From: Umbelopsis ramanniana AG
Taxonomy: Eukaryota > Mucoromycota > Umbelopsidomycetes > Umbelopsidales > Umbelopsidaceae
NCBI RefSeq assembly: GCF_025399195.1
Contig: NW_026252110.1
Span: 62,001 to 126,000 of the forward strand
Length of the DNA stretch: 64,000 nucleotides
Reading direction: 5' to 3'
A program made the translations under genes and the position numbers. Under the pieces are notes generated by a model. The model was not told where the DNA came from and did no database searches. It saw nothing but the letters and a program-made list of their open reading frames with translations. Below are positions 13,001 through 24,552 of the stretch, piece after piece (the first letter of the stretch is position 1; every line of letters begins with the position of its first letter).

Positions 13001-14919
13001 CTTCGCGCACTGTATGGGACCCCCTTCGTGCCCTCAAGAGTCTCAAGGCTAATGGCGAGAAGTTGCTTATCACTACCAAACTTGGCGACTCTGAGAAAGG
13101 TATTGCGCATGACGATGTTGAAGACTCAGACGAAGAATATGCGCCCGCTGCGTACTATGATAATGACGATGAAGAAGATCTTGGCGTTCTGGGCTTAACT
13201 TTCCCCAAATCGCGATCATCCTTTGGATACGCCCTATCAAAGGACGATTCTCCTCAATATGAGTCCATGACAGCGTCACCAGCCACACCAACTGCAAAAG
13301 GCATGACCATGAATTTGACTGATAAGATTATACAAGAGGCAGCTGATAGAAGAGCCAACACAGACTTTGCTCTACACGAGGCAGCCACATCTTTAGTCAA
13401 AAGTACCGAAGAGGATGACGATAGGTATGCTATGTCACCTGTGATTGAAGAATTTCAAGGCAAGAATGTGTCTGCCACAGAGCTAGAGATGTCCTCAGGC
13501 GATCTATTCAAACGTCGTTCTAGCGTGGAAACTCCAATCAAGGATGTCCCTACCACACCTTCAGCGGCTGAAACCAAGGACGAACAACCACTGGACAAGC
13601 AAACGGCTGTCGATACTACGGAAAGTGCCGCGGAATCTCACCCAGTACAATATGACATAGTGCAAGCTGCTACCGAAAAGCTGAGGCAAATTGCCGGTGT
13701 TGATTGGGAGGCAGCTGCCAAGGAAGATTCTTCTAGAGATAATGATGTAAGCAATTGGGTATTCGCCCAGCAATACGAAGATGTCCCATCTGCACAGCAG
13801 ACAGTTGCCGAAGAGCAGCCAAAGGATACCGTAACCAACGAACCGGAAGTACCATCTGTGCCTCATGACTCAACTCCAGAAGCACTAGCCATCGCAGAGG
13901 AGCCCGTTGACGAGATAAAGAAAGATCAGCAAAAGGATACCACAGTTCAAGTCGAACCAGCTCAAGTGGAGCCAGCTGAAGTCACACCACACACCACATC
14001 TGAAGATGATGTATTGACGAAAGAAGACCAACCAACTATCTCTTCAGATCTGCCAAAGCCGAGTGATGAGTCTGAAGTGCCAAAAGAGTCAACTGAACCA
14101 AGGATTGAAGCTGATGGAGCCAAGAGCGAAGCTCGCAAAGTCCCCGGACATCTCAGTTTCAAAGGCCATAATGTTGAAAATGTTCATACGGATGTCCATA
14201 GATACGATGATCTTAAAACACCAACACAAGCAACCTTTGTAAGCGGCATTCATCCTGATGTTCCTGTTAGCACCACAGAAACTACTTCAGAGTATTCTTC
14301 TGAGGGCGAACAGTCATTACCAGAAGATATCAAGAAGAATCTAGTAGATACGGTTGAGCATTTGGTGAGAAAAGTTGAGGCTGGTGAACCTAGCACATCT
14401 GATTTTTTGCAAGGAACGGACAAGACGCAACTTATGGAACGCGAGACCTCAATGTCAAACCGAGATGCCCAAGCCTTGTCTGAAGAGGAAATCACATCTT
14501 ATATCCATCGACCTACCGTTCATCCACCTCAAGCTCCTGCTACGTCAACAGATCCTATCACTAGCATGCCAGCACATACAGAGTATACCGAAAGAGATGA
14601 GGATGATGATGACCTTTCGGATACCCAGTATTTGTCGGCAACTGAAGGGGATCATCACAGTGAGAGCGGTACAAGTGTGGATTGGTTCTCAGTACGATCA
14701 TCCAACGCTTCTGAGCATTCTGACTATGAAGACGATCAACGTGTACCAGCAACCCACCAAGAGTTTCTACGTCAATTTGGAGGATTCCCTCAATTAAATA
14801 ATGAAATGTCATCACTGGATAGTTGGACGCACAGCGAAGAAAACAATGCAGAAAGCCATTCTGTAAACCAGCCTACTGAATCCATCACTCCGGACGATGC
14901 CTCGGACCGCACACCATAA
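10075..14919 (+). CDS. Glycogenin (GT8 self-glucosylating initiator) with very long acidic C-terminus
   Basis: Glycogenin primes glycogen synthesis by glucosylating a tyrosine on itself from UDP-glucose. Exons 10075-10564, 10636-10741, 10805-10988 and 11047-14919 join in frame to 1,550 residues. Residues 1 to about 260 form the GT8 domain: FVTLVASDYVAPGALVLAHR, the metal-binding DxD motif in VVYLDPDVFPL, FNTCVFVATP and GDQGLLNEYF. The remaining roughly 1,290 residues come from one uninterrupted exon. They include the fungal glycogenin motifs VFPWEEEKEYRPAPSRIW and VWDQMPSIKRYLALLG, a Glu/Arg-rich coiled-coil stretch near 11790-11940, and a run of Asp/Glu near 12250-12330. The usual conserved C-terminal glycogen-synthase-binding tail is not evident. 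The long tail looks intrinsically disordered, and its role is unknown. Confidence 0.88.
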
Positions 14920-15101
14920 TTACCATACTGAATTCTTTTAATTTGAGTTGTTATTTTCCTTTTACTTCATAAGCCATTCCATTCATCCACTTCATTCCAC
15001 ACGCAAAAGATTTACCTATTGACTACCCAGCACATCACATTACCATGTTATTTCACGTAATGAGTCCCCCGTTTTTCCCTTCTCTTTGTTCAAGTTCCAA
15101 A

Positions 15102-15107
15102 AATAAA
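15102..15107 (+). terminator. Possible polyadenylation signal of glycogenin gene
   Basis: AATAAA lies 180 bases after the glycogenin stop codon, in the short spacer before the convergent LHS1 3' end. Use is inferred from position only. Confidence 0.4.
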
Positions 15108-15176
15108 AATCTTTATGTTGTTATGGGCTTTATTCTTTTTGTTTCCCTTGATAATGTCTTGTATATGCAAAGCTTT

Positions 15177-18100
15177 CTAAAGTTCATCATGGACGTCCTC
15201 TACGGGTTTTTCAGACGAGGATTGCTCATTCTTGGATTCTTCGTCCTTCTTAGCTTCTTCTTGAGTCTCGTTCTTCTTATTGCTCTCCTTCTTCTTGGTG
15301 ACCTTTGGCTTCTTCTTTGCAGTCAACTTGCGGAGGGCAGCTTCAACGTCCTTCATCTTCTTTTGAATTTCGCGTGTTGTAAGAACAGGGTCGACATGAG
15401 GTGCAAGCGCTTGTTGTTCTCCTAATTTCTTTGTCTTCCATTCCTTCACCTCCTCTACCACAGTGGTGGCATTGGTAAGTTCCTCTTCACTGTGATATCT
15501 GTCGGTTTCATTCATATTGAAAATGGTTTCAATGAAAATTTGAGCGGCTTCTATGCCCTTGTCCAGCAAAGACAAATGTTCGTCACGCTTCAGATGTTCT
15601 GTGCGGCGATAGGTGATAGGCCGTTCGAGAAGCCTGCGAAAGAAAATGCGGGTCAGCTAACATACAAAAGCCAGAAGAAGAAAAAAGAAACCAGTAAGAC
15701 ATACTGTAGTTTGCGAAGTCTTTCGACATAAGCTGGTGTATCAGCGTTCTCTCCTTCTTCATAAAGCCATTCAGATGCGGCGGAAAGATGTTCGCGAAGG
15801 TTTTCTCTGTCCTCTTCAGTGGAAACCAATTCAACGGTGTCGTCGTAAAGGAAGTCTTGGATTCTGTACACGAAGGCTTCCAAGTGGTTACGGGATTCTT
15901 CACGAGCCTTACGCTTAGCATCACTTTCATCCAAAGTTGTGATTCTATATAGGAAAAATGACAATCCTTCAGTCTACCATGCCAACATAGCTACTTGTGT
16001 CAGCAAGCACTTACCTAGCGGAGGCCATCTTCTTTTGCTCGGGAGAGAGAGGAGAAACACCTCTAGGGATCCAATCGACCTTAAGGTTGACCTTCTCAGA
16101 CTTCTTTGTTTGATTCTGGGTAGCGTTAGCTCCTTCCTTGGTATCGGTGCCATTGGTTGTCTCATTGTTTTGCTTTTCAGTTTCGTTGTTGGTAGCTTCA
16201 TCTTTGGTCTCATCTGACTTTTCAGATTCATCTAGTTTTTCATCTTTATCCTCTGCAGATTCCTTGTTGTCCTTAGATCCAAAGAATGACTTGACTTTAT
16301 CTAATGGTGTAGTTAGATATCAATGTTTCAACGACAGTCGTAATTTGGCCAAACAATATCTTACCAGCAATGGTGGCAGGCTTATCAGATGTAACGGAAA
16401 CAGTGGCATCGGTGACGGAGAGGATACCAGAATCAGATAATTCGATGGACACCTTGACTTTAGGTTCTTCATCAGCGTTAGCTGCGTCTGCCTTATGCTC
16501 CTTCAAAGCTTGGGTCAAGCCTGAAATCTTCACAGTGGAAATGTGATCGAGACCAAGTTGTCTAAAGAAAGAGGAAGCGGTTAGGAAAAATTTGGCATGA
16601 GTACGCTGGCTTGCAAATCACAGTAGATGAACATGATTAACATACTTGTCTTCTTCAGTCAGAGTCTTGCCGTAGACAAGATCAAATTCAAAATCAGACA
16701 TCTTCTTCATCTGAACAATTTTGCGGATTCCCATGGTGCCGTATTCGTTAAACAAAGTGGTACGAGATTGCTTTCCATCTACAGGCATTGCATTATAAGT
16801 GATATGATTTGTTTATGTATGGAAAGTAAGCAAGACATACCAGAATTTTCACTATCCTTGATAATTTGAATTGGGAGTGTAGTCACGTCCTTGATCTTGA
16901 TTTCTTGAGTAAGTCTGAATTGGTTACTGATAGATGCTCCACGGAAAGCAGCGCCTGATACAAATCATGGTAAGTAATGTTGCCAGGCATCAGCATTTGT
17001 TAATTGTAAGTATGTTTACCTAATACGGCAGCTTCATCAGCGTTTACATTTTGAGCGACCTTGTCACTTTGATCATAGACGGAAATGAGTATCAACACGC
17101 TCAATCTGACCTGTATATATTGTAGCATTCACAGTTTACTTACCTTCCAATGGTCTTTTTCAAAATCTTTTGAACAGCAGGAACACGAACGCTACCACCA
17201 ACAAGGACGAGAGAATTTACTTCAGACTACATAAAAACGAGGAGTTAATTCCAAGGTATTTCAATGGATCACAAAAATGAATCAAGTTTTCTCTTACAGT
17301 CTTCATCTTGGCAGCTTCCAAAACAGTCTTAATGGGAGTATCAACTCTAGCAAGCAAGTCCTTGCAAAGGTTTTCCAATTCAGAACGGGTAACCTTCATC
17401 TTGAAGTCCTGCTCCTCATGCAATCCCTCAACCTGAATAAACATAGATAAGAAAGTCAATTTTGAGAGTAACAATCTCATTGCAACACTATCAAAGTACG
17501 TACCGACGCCATTGTTTCAGTGTTGGCACTGAGAATCTGTTTAACTCGGTTGGCTTCCTTGAGCAATCGAGTCATAGCTCTTTCGGATTGGAAGATGCTT
17601 GATTCAACGATGTTCTTCTTCTGAGTCATAAAACCATCGGCCAAGAACTTTTGAAGTCTGACATCAAATTCATGACCCCCGAGAGTGGCATCATATCCGA
17701 CTGCCTTCACTTCAATCTGAGGATAAGTCTTGTTACGCTTTCCTTCAGTGACTTCAACATTGGAAAACGATACGAGAGATGCAACAGTAGAACCAGCGCC
17801 CATGTCGTAGAAGATATGGTATTCAGGTGTGCTTGTGAATTTACGGTTGATGGCATAATTCAAGGCAACTAGACATATTGCAGATTGTAGAATTTAGTAC
17901 AATGTAATGGTCTATTAGTCTCTCTGACAGTTGAATTACTCACCAGCGGTTTCATCGTGCATCAAAGCGAGAACGTTCAACCCAGCCAACTCGGCTGCAT
18001 CCAAAATAGCTTGACGTTCAAACTGAGTTGCAAATGGAGTGACCTTAACAAGACCCAAGATACGTATTAACGCCATGCTGGAAGACTTATGATGCAACTC

Positions 18101-18693
18101 CGATTGAAGAGAAAATTTCGACTTACAGTGATAACAACATCCTTAACGGCCTCATTCGCATTTGCTGAAGCTTGTTCTTTTGCATTCTGGAACTGGAATG
18201 CAATGAGTTCTTCAACAGTGAATGTGGTATTCTGATCATGTTGGAATAAAGGAGTGCCGCGAAGAGGATCCTTGATCATATTGTTGACGAAACGGTTTCG
18301 GTATTCAGCACAGTGAGGATCATCGTATAATCTTCCAGCTAAGCTCTTTAGGTTGAAGTAAGTTGCTTGAGGAAATCTTCCAGCCTATCCAACGTGATCT
18401 GTGAGTGAAGGTTCCAAGAAGACTCGATCATTTCCTGTACGAAGCACTCGTGCACTTACCAAGTTAACAGCATCACCGCCATACATTCTATCGTTTCCAC
18501 GAACACTAACTACGGCCTGAGTCTTACGCTTAGAATCCTTGTTCAATGCGATGTCCAGGGGAATACCAGGTTTGATGAGTCCAACTTTGAACCATTCCGT
18601 TCCATAATCAATGGACATGACAGCGGCCTGCACAGAGTGCCATAACCCAAGAAGGACCAGTAGCAGCACAGGTAGTAAGCGTAACTTTATCAT
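15177..18693 (-). CDS. LHS1: ER lumenal Hsp70-related chaperone LHS1/HYOU1 (GRP170)
   Basis: This large Hsp70-family protein of the ER lumen acts in protein import and folding and as nucleotide-exchange factor for BiP/Kar2. The start at 18693 gives a signal peptide ([20 protein letters not shown]) followed directly by the phosphate-1 motif [14 protein letters not shown]. Later come [17 protein letters not shown], the phosphate-2 motif [16 protein letters not shown] and the adenosine motif [19 protein letters not shown] Lys/Glu-rich extended C-terminal region follows, and the chain ends in VHDEL, an ER-retrieval signal. The coding region is broken by about ten short introns; the first exons are 18693-18460 and 18384 to about 18127. 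I estimate roughly 900 residues. The start lies 154 bases from TFB4 on the opposite strand. Confidence 0.93.
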
Positions 18694-18847
18694 AGCTTGT
18701 TTCTTACTAACAATGAGAGGGAAGGCAAGTCGACAGATGACAGGTCTTTTAATGGTGCACCTGCAATTGCCACGTCGCTGATGTGAAAACACAGTCACTA
18801 GGCACCAAAGCTCAGTCACAGCTCCAGCTGACTGTTGACCGAGTGCC
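18694..18847. promoter_or_regulatory. Shared LHS1/TFB4 promoter with UPRE-like CCACGTC
   Basis: Only 154 bases separate the two divergent start codons, so both promoters must lie here or overlap the genes. On the LHS1 sense strand, 18776-18770 reads GACGTGG, matching the core of the unfolded-protein-response element bound by XBP1/ATF6-type bZIP factors, 77 bases upstream of the LHS1 ATG. That an ER chaperone gene carries such a site is consistent with UPR control, but binding is inferred. Confidence 0.45.
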
Positions 18848-20331
18848 ATGTTGGATACTGCGACGAGTGAAGGTAGATTTGAAACCCACTGACCTGTAGT
18901 TAGTTACTGACTCATGGCTAAATCGTTGATTTCCAGATGATACCAATTTGCTCGTTACCATTGTGGACACCAATCCATTGGCATGGCAGCAGTCGGCCAC
19001 TGCTAAGATTCCACTTTCACTAGACGACGCTATTCGACAGATCCTGATCTTCTTTAACGCACATATGGCTCTTAAGCATGATAACAAGGTAGCCGCGATC
19101 GCGAGTCATATTGGGCACTGGTGAGTAGCGATCCAATCGTAACTGAACACGATAATTTGTTACTCATGCAAATGATTGTATAGCAAATTTTTGTATCCAG
19201 TGACGGATGCGGAAACCCACCGACGACAAGCAAATCAATACAAGATCTCCAAGGACGCGAATGCTTATCCAAATTTCAAGGATGTTAATGATGATATAAT
19301 CGAAAGCTTACGTAGCTTGATGCTAGATACAGACACTCCACAGAAGAATTTGAATGATGGTGGGTTGGATGAGAAATTGGAGGATTGGTCTGACAGTTAT
19401 ATTGATATCCGGTCTAGGTACATCCATGATTTCCGGTGCGCTTTCTATGGCGTTGTGCTGTGAGTTTTGCATTGTGGTCGATATTGAGTGTGAGCCAGCG
19501 ACTAACCTATTTCAATAGACATTAATCGTATCATGAATCAAGATGATTTGGGACGCATCAAACCGAGAATTCTGGTACTCTCTGTATCTCCCGACTCTCC
19601 GTATCAATATATTTCGATCATGAACGCTGTTTTCTCGGCTCAAAAGATGGTATGCCTAAGATGGATGATTTTTTAAAGCGATGTTGAGGCACTAATCTTC
19701 GTCTTGGTAGTCTATCCCAATCGATGTTTGCAAAGTATATGGCGGAGAAGTTGCATTTTTACAACAGGCATCACATATTACAGGAGGTGTATACCTTGAT
19801 GTTGAGAACCCTCAAGCTCTACTTCAGTACCTTTTGGTAAGAAAATCTCTGGGCGGCTATATGTTGCTTGTAACAGATGCTAACCTCATTCCCAGTTCTC
19901 TTTTTTGCCAGAACGTTATGCTCGAAATTACCTTTGTCTACCGAATAAGGAGCAAGTAGACTTTCGTGCAGCATGCTTTTGTCATAAGCGTATCATTGAC
20001 ATTGGCTATGTCTGCTCAGTATGTCTATCAAGTAAGGATAATAGAAATTGTGATTCGTTTTATGTATGTAAAGCTCTGACATCGCCATTAGTCTTTTGTA
20101 GCTGGTCTCCAGTCTGCTCAACTTGCAGGTATGTGGAAGTCTATTGGATATGCTTTTAATTGATCTTATTCTAATTGTGCTTCTTTTTATCACCATATTA
20201 GAACTAAATTTGCGTTCAGAGCTCTACCTCCTTTGGCTGGCAAAGGACGACCTGCTATTTCACGAACGGCCTCACCAGCACCTTCGGCAGCCGCATCGCC
20301 AGGTTCAAGTTCTCCCATGTCTACTACTTAG
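18848..20331 (+). CDS. TFB4: TFIIH core subunit TFB4/p34 (GTF2H3)
   Basis: This is a subunit of general transcription and nucleotide-excision-repair factor TFIIH, partner of p44/SSL1. Nine exons (18848-18872, 18937-19120, 19184-19359, 19418-19459, 19519-19649, 19711-19836, 19896-20031, 20092-20128, 20202-20331) join in frame to 328 residues. The N-terminal von Willebrand A-like domain shows [26 protein letters not shown] and [20 protein letters not shown]. The C-terminal C4-type zinc module has [17 protein letters not shown] followed by [11 protein letters not shown] Ser/Pro/Ala-rich tail closes the protein. The 58-base intron at 19360-19417 is needed to restore the conserved [13 protein letters not shown] segment and has GT...AG ends. 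Confidence 0.93.
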
Positions 20332-20647
20332 CTGAACATTTGTACATATAAATTCAACAATTAAACTCTTTTAAAAAAAAGTCAAGAAAAAAAAAATGAA
20401 GCAGGTAGATACATAATCTTTTAATTGAGCTATATACTTGCAAGCTGTCAATAGCATCAGTTCATTTGCTTGCTTGGCCCAACAAGCATTCAGGGGAGGG
20501 GGGGGAACCCAAAAATTTCCCAAAAAATTGTAGCTGCCTCTTAACTGTTTGATTGGTGGACCAATTGCCAGCAGCAACTGATTAATTTCAACAAGCCGCC
20601 CGTTAACACAGTTCCTGTTCTCCTTGTGCTTTCTTTATTCATTCACC
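20332..20647. other. Spacer between TFB4 and SEC62
   Basis: This is 316 bases between two genes in the same direction. It holds a G-run (GGGGAGGGGGGGG near 20495-20510) next to A-rich sequence. I see no gene. Confidence 0.4.
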
Positions 20648-21746
20648 ATGAGTCATCAACACGGGCCCAATTGCAACCACGATCACGAACACGAACAGAC
20701 ACAGCAAGTCCGTACAATTCAAGTGTCTGAGCCTTCCAAGGCACCTGCCGATGTCCACATCGCAGCCCAATTCTTAAAAGATCCAAAGAAGTCTGGCATG
20801 AAGCAACGATTTGGTGTGCTCAACGGAAAGCGATTTGAATACTTTAAAGGTAATTTTCACTCGTTTTCCTTGAAATGGACCATATGGTCATCATCCACAT
20901 TGCTTCGCGACATCGTATCGCCTACACGATTGCATCTCTAAACGCGCACTCCGCCTCAATGGACTTTGTTATGAGATTCTGGAAGTTAGAGTGACTGTGC
21001 ATATTCAACGTCTTATAGCGTATTGCGTAGATGACATAACATTGGGATGATAATGGATTTACCATGCCAACGTAACACAGTTTTTAACGATCATGGTTTC
21101 ATCAATTTGTCTTATAGGAAAATCTGCCATCAATGCAATGCTCAAGGAGACTTATAACAAGAATACACCAAAAGGGAGAAGAGCCATCACTACTCGCGAA
21201 GAAGCACATCAACTTTTGCTGGATTTGGGTGTGAATGGATTTATTTTGCATGTCGACCGTGGAGAAAGTCCAGGTGGTAAAGGAACCCCAAGAGCACTGC
21301 AACCAAATCAACTCCAAGCCATCAATGAGGACTGGTATTATATGTGGATCTGGGAAGGATCGCAATTAAAATTGTATATAGGAGCCGCTGCCCTTGTGGC
21401 CACTGTTCTTGCTGCCGTCATGTTCCCTCTCTGGCCATCATTCCTGCGACTGGGTGTTTGGTACCTTAGTGTCGGTGTTCTCGGCCTCCTTGGCGTATTC
21501 TTTGGTATTGCTATCATTCGTCTTATTCTTTTTGTTCTCACCATGTTCACTCTGCCACCCGGTATTTGGCTTTTCCCCAACTTATTCGAAGATGTTGGTA
21601 TCGTTGATAGTTTTATTCCATTCTGGGGCTGGGATGAACCAAAAAAGAAGAAGTCAAAGCCTGAAACTGAAACTGGCGCCGCAGAATCTTCTGTAACGGA
21701 CACCACCACTAATGCAGCAGAAGCTGTCGTTGAAAAGGAAGATTAG
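20648..21746 (+). CDS. SEC62: Protein translocation subunit SEC62
   Basis: SEC62 is an ER membrane component of the Sec61-Sec62/63 translocon for post-translational import. Exons 20648-20849 and 21118-21746 join in frame to 276 residues. The N-terminus is unusually His-rich (HQHGPNCNHDHEHE). It is followed by the cytosolic domain motif MKQRFGVLNGKRFEYFKGKS. Two membrane segments (around LYIGAAALVATVLAAVMFPL and VGVLGLLGVFFGIAIIRLIL) flank the family block WPSFLRLGVWYLS. After PPGIWLFPNLFEDVGIVDSF and PFWGW comes a Lys-rich then acidic tail. It lies close to LHS1, another ER import component, though transcribed from its own strand and promoter. Confidence 0.92.
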
Positions 21747-21902
21747 CGACATAATATACATTTGTTTTTCTTACTTTGTTCCGTTCTCAAAATTCATCAA
21801 AATACATTCTATTCTATATATTACATAAGGGAGTCCTAGCTGCAAACGTGTATCAAACTCAGAAGCCAGGCCTGGATCAGCATCAATGGCTGCTCATGCT
21901 TC

Positions 21903-22992
21903 CTAATCATCTAGCATGTCTAGTAAGATTTTGAATACCCTGGATTGTAGCTTCTTGATCGCAGGGTCATTGGTGCTGGCTCGAAAAAATGGGACATTGA
22001 GCTATTGACTAGTTAGCATATCACTTATCACCAAACTGCGATGCGAGTCATAACCATGCATTACCTCTTTTAATCGCTCTTCCTGGCGCTTCTTTTGACG
22101 ATCCATGTCTTTAATTATAGATTGATCAAATTTCTTCAGCTCGGTTGCAACGGTTTTTTCTACTGCCTGAAGATTACCGTTATCAGATAAGCTAAACCAA
22201 AGTCATTGTCTGTTAAGATAGTAGTACATACCTCCATTTCTTTTGTGACATCTATGCCAATTAACTCCCTACGGAAAGTGGTCAGAACATACGATATTTT
22301 GTTTCCCGCGTGGTCCATCCGTCTATCACAAACCTGGCCAATACATGGTCCTTTTCTACGTTCAGCCGTTTTATCATCTCCTCTCGTCGACGCCAAAGCT
22401 CCCTTTCTCTGTCATGCTAATTATATATCTGGCTTAATATAAGACATCTGAAAGTGATTCCTCGCGAGATAATAAAGTACCTGTTCCTGTTTCATCTTCC
22501 GTAAAACATCCAACAGATCGGCTTCCTTGGCCAATTTACTCAGTTTTACAAGTACCTCTGGAGTTATACTCTTTGCAGATTCTAAATTACTATCTTCCTC
22601 TTCGACTTTCTGATCCAGGTTGGTATTGCTCTGTGGGACGTCGGTTGTAGATGATCGTTGTTGAGCAAGATACTCAGATCGGACTTGACGTAGTACTTGT
22701 TGATCTAGCAGCGAAACGTCTATATTTGGTAGACTAAACATTGGAACCGTCGACGTTTGTTGTAGTATTTCTGCAGGCTGCAGAATGGTCAACTTTGTGT
22801 AAATACTAATTAGTTGATCAAACCTCGTACCTGCTGCTGAGTAGGTGGAAAATCGCCGTTCTATATTGACTAAAGTTAGAATGCCGTTTATATGAAGTAA
22901 CTACATCTTTACGTGTAAATTCAACGAACAGATTGAGAGCTCGCTTGGGCTGCTTGAACCAGCTTGAGCAATTCTTCAGTCGAGAGAGACAT
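21903..22992 (-). CDS. DGCR6/gdl-like coiled-coil protein
   Basis: Seven exons (22992-22930, 22860-22831, 22777-22481, 22416-22334, 22268-22232, 22166-22065, 22001-21903) join in frame to 236 residues. The C-terminal half resembles the animal DGCR6/gonadal (gdl) family: REL...EAVEKTVATELKKFDQ, then IIKDMDRQKKRQEERLKELN, VPFF and a final segment ending LLDML. The same order (charged helix, MDQ-ELDRK-like helix, GVxGF turn, Leu-rich end) is seen in DGCR6. The N-terminal part contains a segment SITPEVLVKLSKLAKEADLL like the DLxxxLL region of that family. Function is poorly known even in animals. Assignment rests on remembered motifs; a generic coiled-coil protein remains possible. Confidence 0.6.
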
Positions 22993-23624
22993 GTCAGAAA
23001 TGTTGCTGCCAACAGAAGGGCAAAATTTTCAAGTGGCGACAGCATGCCTCAACGCTGTCATACCAAATACCCCATTGTCTCACAAATCGTAGCTCTCGGC
23101 AGCCAATGGTCACGTAAAACCGTTTTAATTGTATTTTTCCATTAAATTGATAGTTACTTAAATAAAATGCAATCTAGGGCTCCTTTAGTGTCAATTATGC
23201 AATAATTATGCAATAGATACTCCTATGTATGCTTACAATTCACTCGAAATGAGCTATCTTTCGTTGATAGCTGGCATAAACAAATTCTTGAGCAGCTATC
23301 AGATGTCTCCTGAGTGCCTTTTGACTGATTTTGTGGACATTAAGCCAACCTGTCTGCTATTTACCTTAAGGTTATGAATGATGGCCACCATAATTACAAT
23401 TCATCTGGTTTCTGCCAAAGTGCAACGCGACATTTTCCTTTCGTTTCTCGCCTTCTATCTCACTTGCTTTCAGTCAACAAGCTCCATCTTCCAAAACACG
23501 GTAAAGTTATTATGAAAAAGTTCAAGATGGATCAGTTATATTGTCTAGAAGCTCTTGAATGGAAATATGGCTGAAAGCGATTTTTAATTATGGGACATGG
23601 TTGAGTACAAGTAAAGTTGGGTGA
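22993..23624. other. Spacer upstream of the DGCR6-like gene
   Basis: This is 632 bases, AT-rich, between the start of the DGCR6-like gene and the 3' end of AP-3 sigma. A 66-codon reading frame at 23374-23574 (+) has no recognisable features. I see nothing else. Confidence 0.4.
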
Positions 23625-24420
23625 TCAATGGCGGAATGAGCTTCGTAAGGTCTCGGAGGCTTTTAAGCTTAAAGAGCCAGCTGATATTGCTCCACTCTTC
23701 TTCTTCATCTTGTTAAGCTCGCCAATAGCGGTTACAATCTCGGACATGTTGGTTTCCAGCACCATGCCGCCTTGCACGATTTCAGTAAGAATGTGATGAA
23801 CCTATTAAAACAAAGAAAGGGACCATTGATTAATATGTACTTGAAGCGTACTGAAGCATTATCGTTAGCGCACCTCTTCAAAGTGGAAAATCTACGGAAA
23901 AGCATATTAGCGCAAGCAGACACGCGGAGAATGTAAGTTCGTAGTACTCACCAAGTCTAGTTCGCACACGTTTTCAAAGCATCTGTCCAAGCTCTCCACA
24001 AACACCTAGTGTCAAGAAATATTGTCAATGGGGTCAGAAACTGACATCATCTGGACAAACACCTAAGCCCGTTAATATACCTGAATTAGATCTAATATAC
24101 CGAGCTCGCTTTCACTCTCGTCTACAACAAAAACAAAGTATAGAGTGGCATAGTGACGATAAATCACTCGAGTATCCTTTCCTCCAAGCAGCTTGCTACC
24201 TTCTAAAAAGTTGCACACGGTGTCGGGTCGTTTGGAGACCAATGAGAATATTTCCTCTATTAACGCTTGTTGGGTGGCGATGTCCTATTGCCAAACATTA
24301 GACATAACTTTTTTTCCCAAATGGGCGATTATTTCTGGTAGATCAACTTACAATCTGCTGGTAGAACTTGGAGAGCCGTGGCTTTCCATGGTTATTAAAG
24401 ATCATTATTGATTTTATCAT
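23625..24420 (-). CDS. APS3: AP-3 adaptor complex sigma subunit
   Basis: This is the small sigma chain of the AP-3 clathrin-type adaptor, used in Golgi/endosome-to-vacuole cargo transport. Reading from 24420 gives MIKSIMIFNNHGKPRLSKFY. YRHYATLYFVFVVDESESEL, GILDLIQVFVESLDRCFENV, CELDLIFHFEEVHHILTEIV and QGGMVLETNMSEIV follow, all characteristic of AP-3 sigma rather than AP-1 or AP-2 sigma. A short C-terminal tail ends at 23625. The gene has about five exons with short introns. Its start lies 132 bases from the Munc13-like gene on the opposite strand. Confidence 0.94.
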
Positions 24421-24552
24421 GATGGGAGAGCTTAAGAGACGAGTTTTGGCGCGGGCGGAGGTAGAATGAAGTGGCTAACCTCGCCGCAAAGGTAAATGGC
24501 AGTCTCGTGCGTCACTTGTTCCTCTTTCCATCAATCACTTTGGTAGCTAAGC

